Shown here piece by piece: positions 39,701 through 48,931 of a stretch of 64,000 nt of DNA. How positions within the stretch are numbered: position 1 is the stretch's first letter; each line of letters begins with the position of its first letter. The translations under genes were made by a program, and so were the position numbers. The notes beneath the pieces are model-generated. The model did no database searches and was not told the DNA's origin. It saw only the letters and a program-made list of their open reading frames with translations. Source of the stretch: Rickettsia endosymbiont of Ceutorhynchus obstrictus (lineage in GTDB: Bacteria; Pseudomonadota; Alphaproteobacteria; Rickettsiales; Rickettsiaceae); NCBI RefSeq assembly GCF_964026565.1, contig NZ_OZ032162.1, forward strand, positions 806,001 through 870,000. Reading direction: 5' to 3'.

Positions 39701-42700
39701 TTTTTTGTATATTTGATATCTTGCTTCTGCATATCAATTCTTGAAGAAGCCGGATGTAAGTGTGGGATTGTACATTCTGTCACATTTTGTGTTATAACTC
39801 CATCACGACCGTCTTTACATGGTCCTTCTTGAGGTCTTCGTCCTATACAAAACACCGGATAATAGTCCGGATAATAGTGTGTAACAGTTTTACATAGCGG
39901 TGCATAACTTAATTCTATCTTCCCCAACCCTATGGCATAGGCAACTATTTCCTCAGGAAATTTTTCTAACGTGTTCCAAGCATTCTTTACTGTATAATTA
40001 ACAGCATCATGTCTTGCCTTTAAATGCTCTACATCCTCTGCCATACTTTTTAATAACACCGTACGCCAAAAAATACTCCAATTCTCTCCGTCTGTCGTAT
40101 CATATTTCTCTTCATATTCTATAATATTACTAACACCGCTATATACCCCTTGACCTATCATTAAAATAAACCCAACTGCTATACCGGCAGGCCCGCTACC
40201 CATAGCAGCCAGGGCTATACCGGAAACAAAAGAAATACTGGATAAACTAATTGATGCTATACTATCTCTAATTTCTTTATTACTGCACGTATTATTACTA
40301 GATGCCCGTTTATTACATTCTACAAGCATATTTGATGACATTGCTATATCGATGATATCAAATACTCCTCCTAATGCTCCGGCGACGCCCTTTGCTACTT
40401 TAGCACCGTATTTTGCTCCGGCTAATTGCACTATAAACTTTGTATCATAATTCAATATACGCGGTATTACCTTACCTCCGATATGGGCAACATTATTTAC
40501 TACCTTCGGCGTAATTTTTATCATCACCTTTTCAATTGGCTGTGACAAAAATGCATAGCCCAAACCTCCAACACTAAGTGCACAACTCTCAGTTTCCCCA
40601 TCCTTACACGTTATTAAACTACCGTATATACCATGCATTAGCTGCATCTTCCCCGCAGCATTTATTAACTTTAATTTTAATGTAGGGCTATAACCTCTAC
40701 TTATAATATCGTATCCTAAATCATTAATCCGTTCATTCTGTATATAAGCCTTGTACCCTCCTTCCATAATAACTCGAGCTAATAAATATTTATTATTACC
40801 TACTATTTTATGATCACCTTGATGCTTAATCTCTTTTAGCAGACTTACTAACTGAGCACTCTTTTCCCGATCATCCATATGCTGCTTACTATGCTTTAAA
40901 AACTTTTCGGCATCAATTACTATCTCATCAATATTTCTCGTCTTACTGTTACTAATCTCATCTACATCACTCCAACCTATCTTACAGTCACTTATAGACC
41001 TTTTGCCTTTACTAGTGCTTGGCAAACATGCTGCTATTATTGGATTTTGCAAATCTGATGTACCGACTACATAATTATCATCTAAAGTTTGTAATTTTAT
41101 TGCTGATCGATAATTATTTAATCGCTCTTGAGAATTCGGGCTGATCTTATTACCGGATAAATCTATATTTACTTTTCTTTCCTTACTATCAACAATAGCA
41201 TTAATTAATCCAGTAGTATGTTCTATTGACCAATTATTATTAGCTAATCTTAAATTCTCAATTGGATATTCGCTTTTAATGATATCAATTAACTTCTTAA
41301 TAAATTCCTTGCCTAAGGATGGATTACCGGATAAATCAAGATCAATAAATTCTATTCTTTTAACAATTCTTTTATTCATGATTTTTTTGTCTAAGAAAGA
41401 ACTAATTATAATTTTTCCGCCTTGATCCGTTACTTCATTATTTGCCAGATTTAATTCTGTTAATATTGTATTTTCTCTTAAAAATTCTCTTATCTGACCT
41501 TGAGTCTTATGATCTGTAAGCTGAATCTGATTATAAGATAAATCTATGCTCTCTAGACGTGTATTTTCTTGTAGACTATCTAATATCTTTGTTAATAAAC
41601 TATCATCTATTGCAATATTAGATAATGCTAGATGGGTTAGACCGTCATTATGTTTTAACATCTTGTATAAATCCGAGACACTGTCTTGATCTTGTAGATC
41701 AATACTTATAGGATTATTAGACAAAATTAAAGTATCAAGAATATCATTCTGAGCAGTACCATCATCCAAAGGACGTAAACTAAAGAATATAGAGGATGCT
41801 CCTTCAAATGTTATTTTATTATTAGATAGGTCTAAATATCGAAGTTTTTTATTATCTATTAATGCGTCTGATAATTCTGTAACTTCACTAATCTCATTAT
41901 TTGCAAGTACTAACCCGGTAAGTACTTGATTATGGTCATTTGAATTTAAATGTTTAAATAATATATCCGCCTCTGATATTCTATTATTCGATATATCTAA
42001 AAAAAGATTCAAATCACTCTTACTCAAGGCACGAGCTATTAACTCTACCTCTGTATTACCTAAATTAGTATTAGATAATTTAAGCTCTTGCAAAGAATTA
42101 CTATTTTCTATAAAATGTGTTAAAGAGTTTAGCGCTTCGCCTTGTATATTATTACCTGAAAGGTTTAACTTCTCAATAGCATTCGCTTTAGTTAAAGCAT
42201 CTATTAATACTGTAATCTCTGCATTAGATAAATTATTATCAGATAAATCTAATTCTATAATCGCCGCCTTTTTACTCAATATTTCTGATAGCTCTTCTGT
42301 TATCTTAGTAATGCCAATATTAGATAATTTTAATATCTTAGTAGAATAATTATTTTCTAATCCTTGTGCTATCGACTTTAACCCTTCATCCCCTAGCTTA
42401 TTATTAGACAAATTTATTTCTTCCATCCCATTAAGCTTACTTAATGCGTCCTCTAAGATTGGAGCTACTTCTATACCTAATTTATTATTCGATAAATCTA
42501 ATTTTTGCAGAGAAGAAAACATTATCTTACGCTCAGGCCTAAATAGATTTTCTAAATATTTATTTTGCTCCGCTGAACCGATAGGCAAATGACCTACAGC
42601 TTGAATATCTGTTGATAACTGAGGATCTTCAAGCAATTGTGAAACTCTAGCATTGGCGTCGGCATTACTTAAATCCTTGGGCAAATCTTGTATGATCCAC

Positions 42701-45114
42701 AATTTATCTGCCGGAGACAAAGACTCATAATTAATAAGATTTTCTTTTTTAATTAACACCTTGATTAATTCATTAAGCAACTGCTTATCTAAACCGGTAT
42801 TAGATATATCTAAGCTATTGATGAAGGCATTTTTTTCTAATAACCGAAATAATTTAGACGCTTGATCCTTATTTATATGATTACCGGCTAAACTTAATGC
42901 TATTTTTGATAACGACGATACTTTAACTTTTCCTAAAAACTCTATTACATCTAGAAAATTCTTATCACTTAAACCTTGATTATTAGAGCCGTGTGACAAA
43001 TCAAAAAATATATCGTTATCAATAGTTTTTATGCTTTGCCAAGATTCTAAATCACTAATTTCTAATACTTTTTTAACCTTTTTGTTCACGCTTTTTTCAG
43101 CACCGCTACCTTGTGCATTATGTGATGAAGATGAAGTATGATCTATTTTATTTGATGATATCTTAACCTGTAAAAAATTGCCTTGTTTATTACTAGGATT
43201 ATATACTATAGCAACGCTCTGTACCTCTTTGTACTCTGTCGCAGATTTTAAATATTTACTATATCCCAATAATTGTTTTTCAGCATCAGTGAGCAACTTA
43301 CTATTACTACCGTACTTTAATTCCATAAGCACCGGTTTATCTTCTTTAAAACTGCTATCTACAATAAATAATGCTAAATCTGCTCTGCCGGAACCAAAAA
43401 TTACTTCTGAAAATACTTTAATCTGTTTATTATTATAACTACCTAACCTTTGATTTATAAACATACCTTGTATTATTGCTTGTAGATCAGATTCTTTACT
43501 TATAAGTTCTTTTATTGGAGATAAACATTGTAATAATGTTGTTTGAAAATCCTTTGCTAAAAATTTTTGTTTCTTCTTAGGCGGCAAATATTCATTATCG
43601 CTATCTATACTCGAGTCCGGATTATCAATTAAATCTATTAAATCCTGTACTTTAACAGCCTCAATGCGTTTAAACTGACCTGGATATTTCTGATTATCGC
43701 TAAACTCATTAATATTTTTACTCTCTATTTTAATAGCTTCACTCGTTATATAACTCTTACCTATCACCCCGGAAAAAATTTCAGCATTAGGATTTACGGC
43801 AATATTAATTATTGTTAAATCCTGAATAGTTAACTTCTCAACAGGCGGAATCTTACTATCATCAAATACCTTATCTTCTTTTTTACTTTTGAGCCGAGTT
43901 TGATGGGTATTACTACCCTCTATTATATTTAATATTATTCCTTTACTATCTTGTTGCAGTACAATACTTGTAACCCTGTCACTTATCAGATTTAATTTCC
44001 CGTCCTTATTATATAGAAATACGTGTATTTCATCATTGTTATTATTTTTTGATGTAAATGTTTGTCCTAATAACACCCTACTTAAATAATGATTATCTTT
44101 GCTTTTAATTGATGAGTAATATAAATGCTCTATACTTTCTTGTATATTCTTAACAATTTCTTGATGAGTCTTTTTCTCATTAAATACATCCTCTGCTAAT
44201 TGAGATATTAAGTTTGTCGGTGTTGCCTTGATATTAAGACTTCGTACTATTAACTCATTATCTATTTGCGTACTACTCCTCCCTGCCTGTTGAGCATTTG
44301 TACTAAAATCTATCCCGACTATTATAGCTTCCTTAGCATCTGTTCTAATATTCGGTAAGTTATATATATATCCGTTCTGATTGATTTGCTCTATTGCCTT
44401 ATTTGCTCCTACATGGTTTGCTTTAAACTCAACTATTATCGGCAATGGATTTTTATTATCTTTACGTGATAACAACACCAAATCCATATAGCCTTTGCCT
44501 GCTATCCTTTCTACATAACAATCAAGACCATATTTATACTTATAGTTTAATCTAAAAAAACCATAACTATATCCATGATAAGACGCTTCTGATGTACCTA
44601 GTATTTCTGTAGGGTAACTCTTATATATAGTCTTTAGTAATGCAAAAATATTTTGAGTATTGGTTTGAACGTCCGATAATACATTTTTACTTAACTGAGC
44701 AAGTAACGGATCAAAATCTTGTAATATTCGTTTTTCATCACCAATATTAATTTCTTGTACTATATCTTTTCTTACTTTATGGAAAGTGGGGTGAATGTCG
44801 CTGCTTAATGGGGGTAATGTGATAAATGATTGATGGCTTAGCTCAGGTAATATTTTTATCTTAAACCCTTTGTCATTAACAATATGAAGTATCTGTCCTT
44901 CTATCTCAGGTGCTATTATATTGCCTGTACTATCTGATAATTGCCTCTTAACCTCTGATAATTCTTCATTGATAAAGCCTACATTTTGTTCAGTATTAGT
45001 ATTAATTACAATAAATTTTAACTTATAATAATCTTGATTACGTATTTTGAATATTAACTTGAGAGCATTCTTATCGAATTTAAAAAATACATCTTCTATA
45101 TTTAATTTCGACAT
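36721..45114 (-). CDS. Giant modular toxin-like protein: dual nuclease, LRR, pore region, latrotoxin-like C-terminus
   Basis: 2,797 residues, intact. Two PD-(D/E)XK-like modules: MDLVLLSR...IIVEFKANH (Asp211, Glu229, Lys231) and GSGRADLALF...VLMELKYG (Asp579, Glu598, Lys600) with AEKQLLGY after it. RNI-type leucine-rich repeats span about 735-1340. About 1480-1720 resembles the TcdA/TcdB pore region (SLITCKDGETESCALSVGG, KGVAGALGGVFDIIDIAMSS, ENWSIFWRTVLL). A beta-rich region of about 1800-2500 has RTX-like phrases (GSSGSDVIIS, EGSEGNDIYIVN). A His-rich stretch leads to furin-like RGRR (2575-2578). The tail holds GNLLLLDLLVRKKNGVKY, like latrotoxin C-terminal domains of Wolbachia and Rickettsia proteins. 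Domain identities are from motif reading; the function, host-directed toxin or effector, is inferred. No signal peptide is seen. Confidence 0.85.
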   Translation of the reverse strand: MSKLNIEDVFFKFDKNALKLIFKIRNQDYYKLKFIVINTNTEQNVGFINEELSEVKRQLSDSTGNIIAPEIEGQILHIVNDKGFKIKILPELSHQSFITLPPLSSDIHPTFHKVRKDIVQEINIGDEKRILQDFDPLLAQLSKNVLSDVQTNTQNIFALLKTIYKSYPTEILGTSEASYHGYSYGFFRLNYKYKYGLDCYVERIAGKGYMDLVLLSRKDNKNPLPIIVEFKANHVGANKAIEQINQNGYIYNLPNIRTDAKEAIIVGIDFSTNAQQAGRSSTQIDNELIVRSLNIKATPTNLISQLAEDVFNEKKTHQEIVKNIQESIEHLYYSSIKSKDNHYLSRVLLGQTFTSKNNNNDEIHVFLYNKDGKLNLISDRVTSIVLQQDSKGIILNIIEGSNTHQTRLKSKKEDKVFDDSKIPPVEKLTIQDLTIINIAVNPNAEIFSGVIGKSYITSEAIKIESKNINEFSDNQKYPGQFKRIEAVKVQDLIDLIDNPDSSIDSDNEYLPPKKKQKFLAKDFQTTLLQCLSPIKELISKESDLQAIIQGMFINQRLGSYNNKQIKVFSEVIFGSGRADLALFIVDSSFKEDKPVLMELKYGSNSKLLTDAEKQLLGYSKYLKSATEYKEVQSVAIVYNPSNKQGNFLQVKISSNKIDHTSSSSHNAQGSGAEKSVNKKVKKVLEISDLESWQSIKTIDNDIFFDLSHGSNNQGLSDKNFLDVIEFLGKVKVSSLSKIALSLAGNHINKDQASKLFRLLEKNAFINSLDISNTGLDKQLLNELIKVLIKKENLINYESLSPADKLWIIQDLPKDLSNADANARVSQLLEDPQLSTDIQAVGHLPIGSAEQNKYLENLFRPERKIMFSSLQKLDLSNNKLGIEVAPILEDALSKLNGMEEINLSNNKLGDEGLKSIAQGLENNYSTKILKLSNIGITKITEELSEILSKKAAIIELDLSDNNLSNAEITVLIDALTKANAIEKLNLSGNNIQGEALNSLTHFIENSNSLQELKLSNTNLGNTEVELIARALSKSDLNLFLDISNNRISEADILFKHLNSNDHNQVLTGLVLANNEISEVTELSDALIDNKKLRYLDLSNNKITFEGASSIFFSLRPLDDGTAQNDILDTLILSNNPISIDLQDQDSVSDLYKMLKHNDGLTHLALSNIAIDDSLLTKILDSLQENTRLESIDLSYNQIQLTDHKTQGQIREFLRENTILTELNLANNEVTDQGGKIIISSFLDKKIMNKRIVKRIEFIDLDLSGNPSLGKEFIKKLIDIIKSEYPIENLRLANNNWSIEHTTGLINAIVDSKERKVNIDLSGNKISPNSQERLNNYRSAIKLQTLDDNYVVGTSDLQNPIIAACLPSTSKGKRSISDCKIGWSDVDEISNSKTRNIDEIVIDAEKFLKHSKQHMDDREKSAQLVSLLKEIKHQGDHKIVGNNKYLLARVIMEGGYKAYIQNERINDLGYDIISRGYSPTLKLKLINAAGKMQLMHGIYGSLITCKDGETESCALSVGGLGYAFLSQPIEKVMIKITPKVVNNVAHIGGKVIPRILNYDTKFIVQLAGAKYGAKVAKGVAGALGGVFDIIDIAMSSNMLVECNKRASSNNTCSNKEIRDSIASISLSSISFVSGIALAAMGSGPAGIAVGFILMIGQGVYSGVSNIIEYEEKYDTTDGENWSIFWRTVLLKSMAEDVEHLKARHDAVNYTVKNAWNTLEKFPEEIVAYAIGLGKIELSYAPLCKTVTHYYPDYYPVFCIGRRPQEGPCKDGRDGVITQNVTECTIPHLHPASSRIDMQKQDIKYTKNLSRVLPDPVVNATMICLPQITDAIYEKGITSSRSDAIYECDNAVVMVRNQRQYSQVKDKYIIYDLKNVNSGTIIGSNALNNIFQIFEGDPVIWGSTALDNRFVILADKYHGKIYLGGNSTNIIDVSHLQNQHISMEYTHIYPLTMNMSITIDNKIMSQVDSRTQDVEIRYIGRKYKGDKIVCKYLSHQEDGNIIQDNIVGHNNIIIDSGGGGDYSDQDQIRNCNKVIVSPNTVVRGSNGNYTFYIISQNYSAIYPISDIDIVGRGTINFPEISLLKDCNQINYSVVDNILSFFIPLNGNGTYLLRLENYLNKDNDTNYVLIDKYGSNIVYQYTTYTNGQIMGHFALYAECRFYTTQKVVNHYRNISYSDKNYAVFGTVKNNQYNNFLKFGSSGSDVIISDKDVVFMEGSEGNDIYIVNNDSFYRLNINNKAQDLKLDILNILCVNNIFNMLLIKNTDDLHLLFNSTEDNAHQNTPKEIIIDNYFLDHTYQHIALMDKDGNSFIPFFMLGQDVVLVPFYHASLVKNIYMLSANSYEQVVIDIEISNIMFYRQDNNLLLVEKEVHGLNSLSIILKDYYLQKQQWSGIKLYSYNNGDYNRVDLNNVELSTISYQNEYDSIIQEYTVNFAEKSQEITHNQRNINSQLVSIEPNQEKIGRVILQNTTPESLEVIFHKDDLILTDNRYNNQLVIKNWYKDNKYIISVLEFDSGIEPIRIHVLDKDYGHILNKLIDRIKLNNKLDSEIANINTDVVDSVQEENYHKHRHHHGEAHNRGRRDVDKADFSRENDSQNLYSASGAASSKPMPTVYNAVKWVGGGIGTILYYLNPVEQIKHWFNKDESRADEQIIDITNKSEQSNNQPEDNKVKAKSTLRKLQQKVKIPEEQYRNEEGQYKKYEGVTLYSSAKISNRFIGNEASIGDVVNYDLLDMQGNLLLLDLLVRKKNGVKYNNNGVVIKNNIDDEYAQSLAYSAYIFKAQLPSNISYINNNTEDVGLLG

Positions 45115-45159
45115 TAACGAGGTGTTAGGTAAAGTAAGGGAAGTACCAAGAAAGAAATA

Positions 45160-45360
45160 CTAGAAAAACTCCGGTGCTATGCTCGAATGTATAGCCGGTA
45201 TATCTTCTAATAACAAAGCAAAATGCTCTGCAAAACCTTGAGGTCGGGCTCTATTTATTACTTCTACGTAATTATCAGGATTGTTAACTTGTCGTTCACT
45301 AATCGGTTCATTTATTAATAACTCTATTAGTTCCGGCTTATGATTATACGGCATATGCAC
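45160..45360 (-). CDS. Small hypothetical protein between helical gene and giant gene
   Basis: 66 residues (YNHKPELIELLINEPI, then NRARPQGFAEHFALLLEDIP). It lies 45 bp before the giant gene and 30 bp after the 546-residue frame, in the same direction. I do not recognise a domain. It could be a small cotranscribed protein or a remnant. Confidence 0.4.
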   Translation of the reverse strand: MHMPYNHKPELIELLINEPISERQVNNPDNYVEVINRARPQGFAEHFALLLEDIPAIHSSIAPEFF

Positions 45361-45390
45361 CTCATAATATTAGTTAAAAATCTCGATATT

Positions 45391-47031
45391 TTACATATTC
45401 GTACTACTACTCTCTCCAATATAACTTACCTCCATCGTATCATGGTTTTGCTCCAAAGTATATAATAAATTCATAAATATTTTATGATTCTCTATTTTTT
45501 CTTCTTCACGATAATAAGTTACATATGACTCTAATTTATTTTTTACTTCATCAAGATTCTCTAAAGGTCTGATCCAGAAATCTATAAATTTTTTAAATTT
45601 CTCTAACTTTTCCTCTTTTGTTGGTTTAGGATGATGTGGATCTACCTCGCTCGCATATTTTATTAAAAAATTACAAGATTTTATCCCATCATCTGACAAC
45701 ATAAATTCCTTAATAAATTCTTGCCTTTTATCTTCTTCATCAAAAGCCCATGTGACAAATCTCTCTGCTATATCTAAACAATCATTCGCTATATTATAGT
45801 CACATTTTCTGAATATTGTTCTATCCACCGCTACTTGTTTTAATTGCTGTATTTCCTCTGGTGATAATAAACACCAATCTAAAAAATCCTCGATTATTTC
45901 AAAACGGTTGTATCCTATAAAAGAATCACAAAGTATTTCCGCTAATTTCTCATTAACTAACTTTTCTTTTTTAAACACTGCTATTTCTTCTTCTGAATCT
46001 AAAAACCAGTTCAAGAAATTTAAAGATTGTGTTCTAGCTGTCTCTATATCTTCTTTAAATGTAGCCCATAATTTATAAATCTTGTCATACGAAAATTTAT
46101 CACTCTTAAAACTATTTTTACAATTTCTTACCTCTTCTTCTGTAGCAAATTGCCAATTCAAAAATTTATCTGCTAATTCATACTTATCTTCTGTTATGAA
46201 ATAATGACAAATACTTATGTGATCTATCTTGTCCTTAATACTTTGCCTTTCTTCTGCTGAACTAGATTGCCAATCTAATAATTTATCTGCTAATTCATAC
46301 TTATCTTCTTTTATGAAATAGTGACAAATGCTTATGTGATCTATCTTGTCCTTAATACTTTGCCTTTCTTCTACTGAACTAGATTGCCAATCTAATAATT
46401 TATCCGCTAAATGATATCGCCCGCCTCTGATAAAATAACCCCATATATCTATTTTTTGCTTAAAACTCTTCTGTTCTTCTTCAGAAACTAATATTTCCCG
46501 TATAAACTGATCTAATATTTCATATTTATCTTCCTTAATTAAATCCGTATATTTCTTATATCCTTTATCTATATAGATAAATAGTTCCTGTCTTCTTTGC
46601 AGCGTATCTTGATCATTGACTATTAATTTGATACTTGATATATCCCAAATATTCAACAACTCACCTATTATATTTGAACTATAATAATTTTGATCTATCT
46701 CTTGTTTAAAATGGGCAGGGCTTTTATTCCATGCTTCATGTAATATTCTTTGATATTTGCTATTTTCTACTACATAACCTAATTTATAATCCTTGCTTAT
46801 CTTACAAACAATTTCATATAATATCTTCTGATAACCACTATTTTCTAGATAACTCCACATTCTCTCTAATGTAGGAATAAAAAATTCTTGCCAGGGCCAA
46901 CTAAATAAAAACATCTTTAAAATGTTATGCCTATACTCCGTACTACTCTCAAAAATCTCACCACCTGCAATTCCGGTTGTAATTTCTTCCTCAAATAACT
47001 TTTCCTTGCGATCTTCTTTTATCTGATTCAT
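45391..47031 (-). CDS. Helical-repeat protein, C-terminal part of a frameshifted gene
   Basis: 546 residues, strongly alpha-helical and charged. An internal near-perfect tandem repeat of about 41 residues appears two to three times: DKLLDWQSSS, EERQSIKDKIDHISICHYF, EDKYELA. Similar units with (F/L)LDW or FLNW phrases run to about 430. No known domain is assigned; the pattern suggests an ankyrin- or HEAT-like solenoid. The frame is open upstream of the Met and reads AHIAIKKYGSYWDIGGYE into the end of the 258-residue frame, so the two are probably one broken gene of about 840 codons. It precedes the giant toxin-like gene. Confidence 0.7.
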   Translation of the reverse strand: MNQIKEDRKEKLFEEEITTGIAGGEIFESSTEYRHNILKMFLFSWPWQEFFIPTLERMWSYLENSGYQKILYEIVCKISKDYKLGYVVENSKYQRILHEAWNKSPAHFKQEIDQNYYSSNIIGELLNIWDISSIKLIVNDQDTLQRRQELFIYIDKGYKKYTDLIKEDKYEILDQFIREILVSEEEQKSFKQKIDIWGYFIRGGRYHLADKLLDWQSSSVEERQSIKDKIDHISICHYFIKEDKYELADKLLDWQSSSAEERQSIKDKIDHISICHYFITEDKYELADKFLNWQFATEEEVRNCKNSFKSDKFSYDKIYKLWATFKEDIETARTQSLNFLNWFLDSEEEIAVFKKEKLVNEKLAEILCDSFIGYNRFEIIEDFLDWCLLSPEEIQQLKQVAVDRTIFRKCDYNIANDCLDIAERFVTWAFDEEDKRQEFIKEFMLSDDGIKSCNFLIKYASEVDPHHPKPTKEEKLEKFKKFIDFWIRPLENLDEVKNKLESYVTYYREEEKIENHKIFMNLLYTLEQNHDTMEVSYIGESSSTNM

Positions 47032-47108
47032 TAAAAATGTACATATCTCTATATACTGCTCTCTTTCATAACCTCCAATATCCCAATAACTACCATATTT
47101 CTTTATGG

Positions 47109-47885
47109 CTATATGCGCCTTACTAGACTTCTTTCCTGCTCTTCTTCATTTAACTTACCCCAAAAATGCTTAGCAGCTACTTCATATCCTTGTGATACCG
47201 ATAACCTAAACATATTCTCTTCTACAGAATGATTGCGATCATACAGCTTATCATGGTCACGACTAGCCCTCCTTAAATATCTTATTAAATAATGTAAATC
47301 TCCATCAAGGTAACACTGCCAATAAGCAATAAGATGAAATTCATATTCCCCATATATTGTCTCCGTATAAAATTTACCTTCTTGTATTTTTTTTGGTACT
47401 TGTTGCCATAAATTATTTACATGTTCTTCCAGAACATAATTACAAGCTAATCTAAATAACCTATCCACCCCTCTATTACCGGTCAATAAATTACTATTTT
47501 CTAGCCAAAATGACTTAAATATTTTAACTTGATCTATACTCCCATATGGAGTCCAATATATTTGTTGAGCATAATCAACATTATATAGATTTTCTCTAAT
47601 ATATTCGTACCAATTATATATTTTTGCTCCTACCTCTCTTACTACATAAATCAATTCACTATCTAATATTTTAGGCAATACTCTTGGCTTTAATTGATTT
47701 AACACTTCTTTTGTTAAATTAGTCCATTTCTCTTCATTTGCTTCTTTAACTTCTCTGAAGCTACTTATATATTCATGTAAAAAAAACTCTCTAACCTTAT
47801 TTTTGATATGTGGTTGTTCCCACAGTGATACTGCCTTTGCACTCATCGCCATACGCTGCAGGCTTAATTCAAATTTATATTGCAT
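47109..47885 (-). CDS. Helical-repeat protein, N-terminal part of a frameshifted gene
   Basis: 258 residues. Helical repeat units resemble those of rickettsial ankyrin-like proteins: RLFRLACNYVLEEHVNNLWQ and NMFRLSVSQGYEVAAKHFWG. It stops at SLVRRI, while the neighbouring frame (546 residues) continues the same kind of sequence. A one-base frameshift near 47110 is likely. Together they would form the gene upstream of the giant toxin-like gene, the position an antidote or partner gene takes in two-gene toxin modules. Function unknown. Confidence 0.65.
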   Translation of the reverse strand: MQYKFELSLQRMAMSAKAVSLWEQPHIKNKVREFFLHEYISSFREVKEANEEKWTNLTKEVLNQLKPRVLPKILDSELIYVVREVGAKIYNWYEYIRENLYNVDYAQQIYWTPYGSIDQVKIFKSFWLENSNLLTGNRGVDRLFRLACNYVLEEHVNNLWQQVPKKIQEGKFYTETIYGEYEFHLIAYWQCYLDGDLHYLIRYLRRASRDHDKLYDRNHSVEENMFRLSVSQGYEVAAKHFWGKLNEEEQERSLVRRI

Positions 47886-48092
47886 GTGGATATCCTATTT
47901 TTTATTAGGCATAAAGATTTTACTAAGGTAAATCTCTAAATCAAGTTTTTTTTTACTGTTTGCAGCTTCATACAGCATATTTCATAAAGCTTGATACAAG
48001 CGAATTTGAAAGAAACTCGCCTGTGCTCACGTACTTTTATATAACTTACCAAATATTAGAACAAATGCTATAGATTTAAATGAGGATGAATT

Positions 48093-48608
48093 ATGAAACA
48101 TAGAAATTATGAACTTATAGAATTATCTTATTTATGTCAGTGGGACATGCCGGATGAGATAAAAAAATTTTTAGAGCAAGGTAGATCAGAATTTTTAGAC
48201 ATAACGTATAATGAAGGATAACTATTTAAAATTGCTGCGGCAAGAGGTTTTACAGAAGTTCTATCTACTTTAATAAGTTATTATAAAAAGTTTAGCGGAA
48301 TGGATGAAAAACCTATCGACTTAAATAATGTAAATAAGTTTTATAAAATAAAATCAGCTAAAAAAAAGCTTAGTGAGATTTTGATAGATATTTTAGATAT
48401 GGGTATTGTACTCACTAATGAAATTAATGCAATAATTGTTCCTTATATACCAAAACATGAAAATACTGATAGTGATCAGGACATTAACAGTGATATTGAT
48501 ATTTTAAGCAATTCCGAAGATTTAAATAATATAGTCTTGGAAACAACAGAAACAAACGAGTCTAATGAAATAAGCTCAAGTTTTGAAGATTTGAAATTAG
48601 TGGGATAA
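48093..48608 (+). pseudogene. Ankyrin-like protein gene with in-frame stop
   Basis: Hand reading from ATG 48093 gives KHRNYELIELSYLCQWDMPD and EIKKFLEQGRSEFLDITYNEG, then TAA at 48219-48221. It continues in the same frame with LFKIAAARGFTEVLSTLISY, an ankyrin-like repeat, into the 102-codon frame from 48300. The acidic C-terminus (SDQDINSDIDILSNSED) is low complexity. Re-initiation at 48300 could make a short protein. 47886-48092 holds no other gene. Confidence 0.65.
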
Positions 48609-48875
48609 AACGAAAGTTTTAATATAAGCTATTATATATACTATAGTATCAGATTTAGACTAAGGTAGTTAAGCAATAATTCCTTAACGTAGGGTATTCT
48701 CCGTTTCACGGTGTGCCCCCTAAATCGGCGTTTGTAATATTTTTTTGAAAAAACTAGGTACTTTTCAGTAAAACTTTACTTTACTCCTCTAGGTTTTGCA
48801 TGGGTTTTTTATAGCTCTGCGATTTTAAAAATTCTATAAAGTGATGACTATTTCAACATTTATATCGAAATATTA

Positions 48876-48904
48876 TTGACTATTCCGATATTTAGCTGTA
48901 AAAT
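48876..48904 (+). promoter_or_regulatory. Sigma-70-type promoter of the AAA/DUF4143 gene
   Basis: TTGACT (48876-48881), 17-bp spacer, TAAAAT (48899-48904), with the ATG 28 bp further on. The imperfect inverted repeat tatcgaaata / tattccgata overlaps the -35 and could be an operator. The remaining sequence from 48609 shows nothing recognisable. Confidence 0.55.
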
Positions 48905-48931
48905 AGTTATAAATTTATTTGGCTATTAAAA

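Noticed and set aside
36721..47885. Direct naming of the operon as cifA-cifB or cinA-cinB
   Set aside because: Only the dual-nuclease feature is shared by motif. LRR, pore and latrotoxin-like parts and the helical partner differ, and no sequence search was possible.
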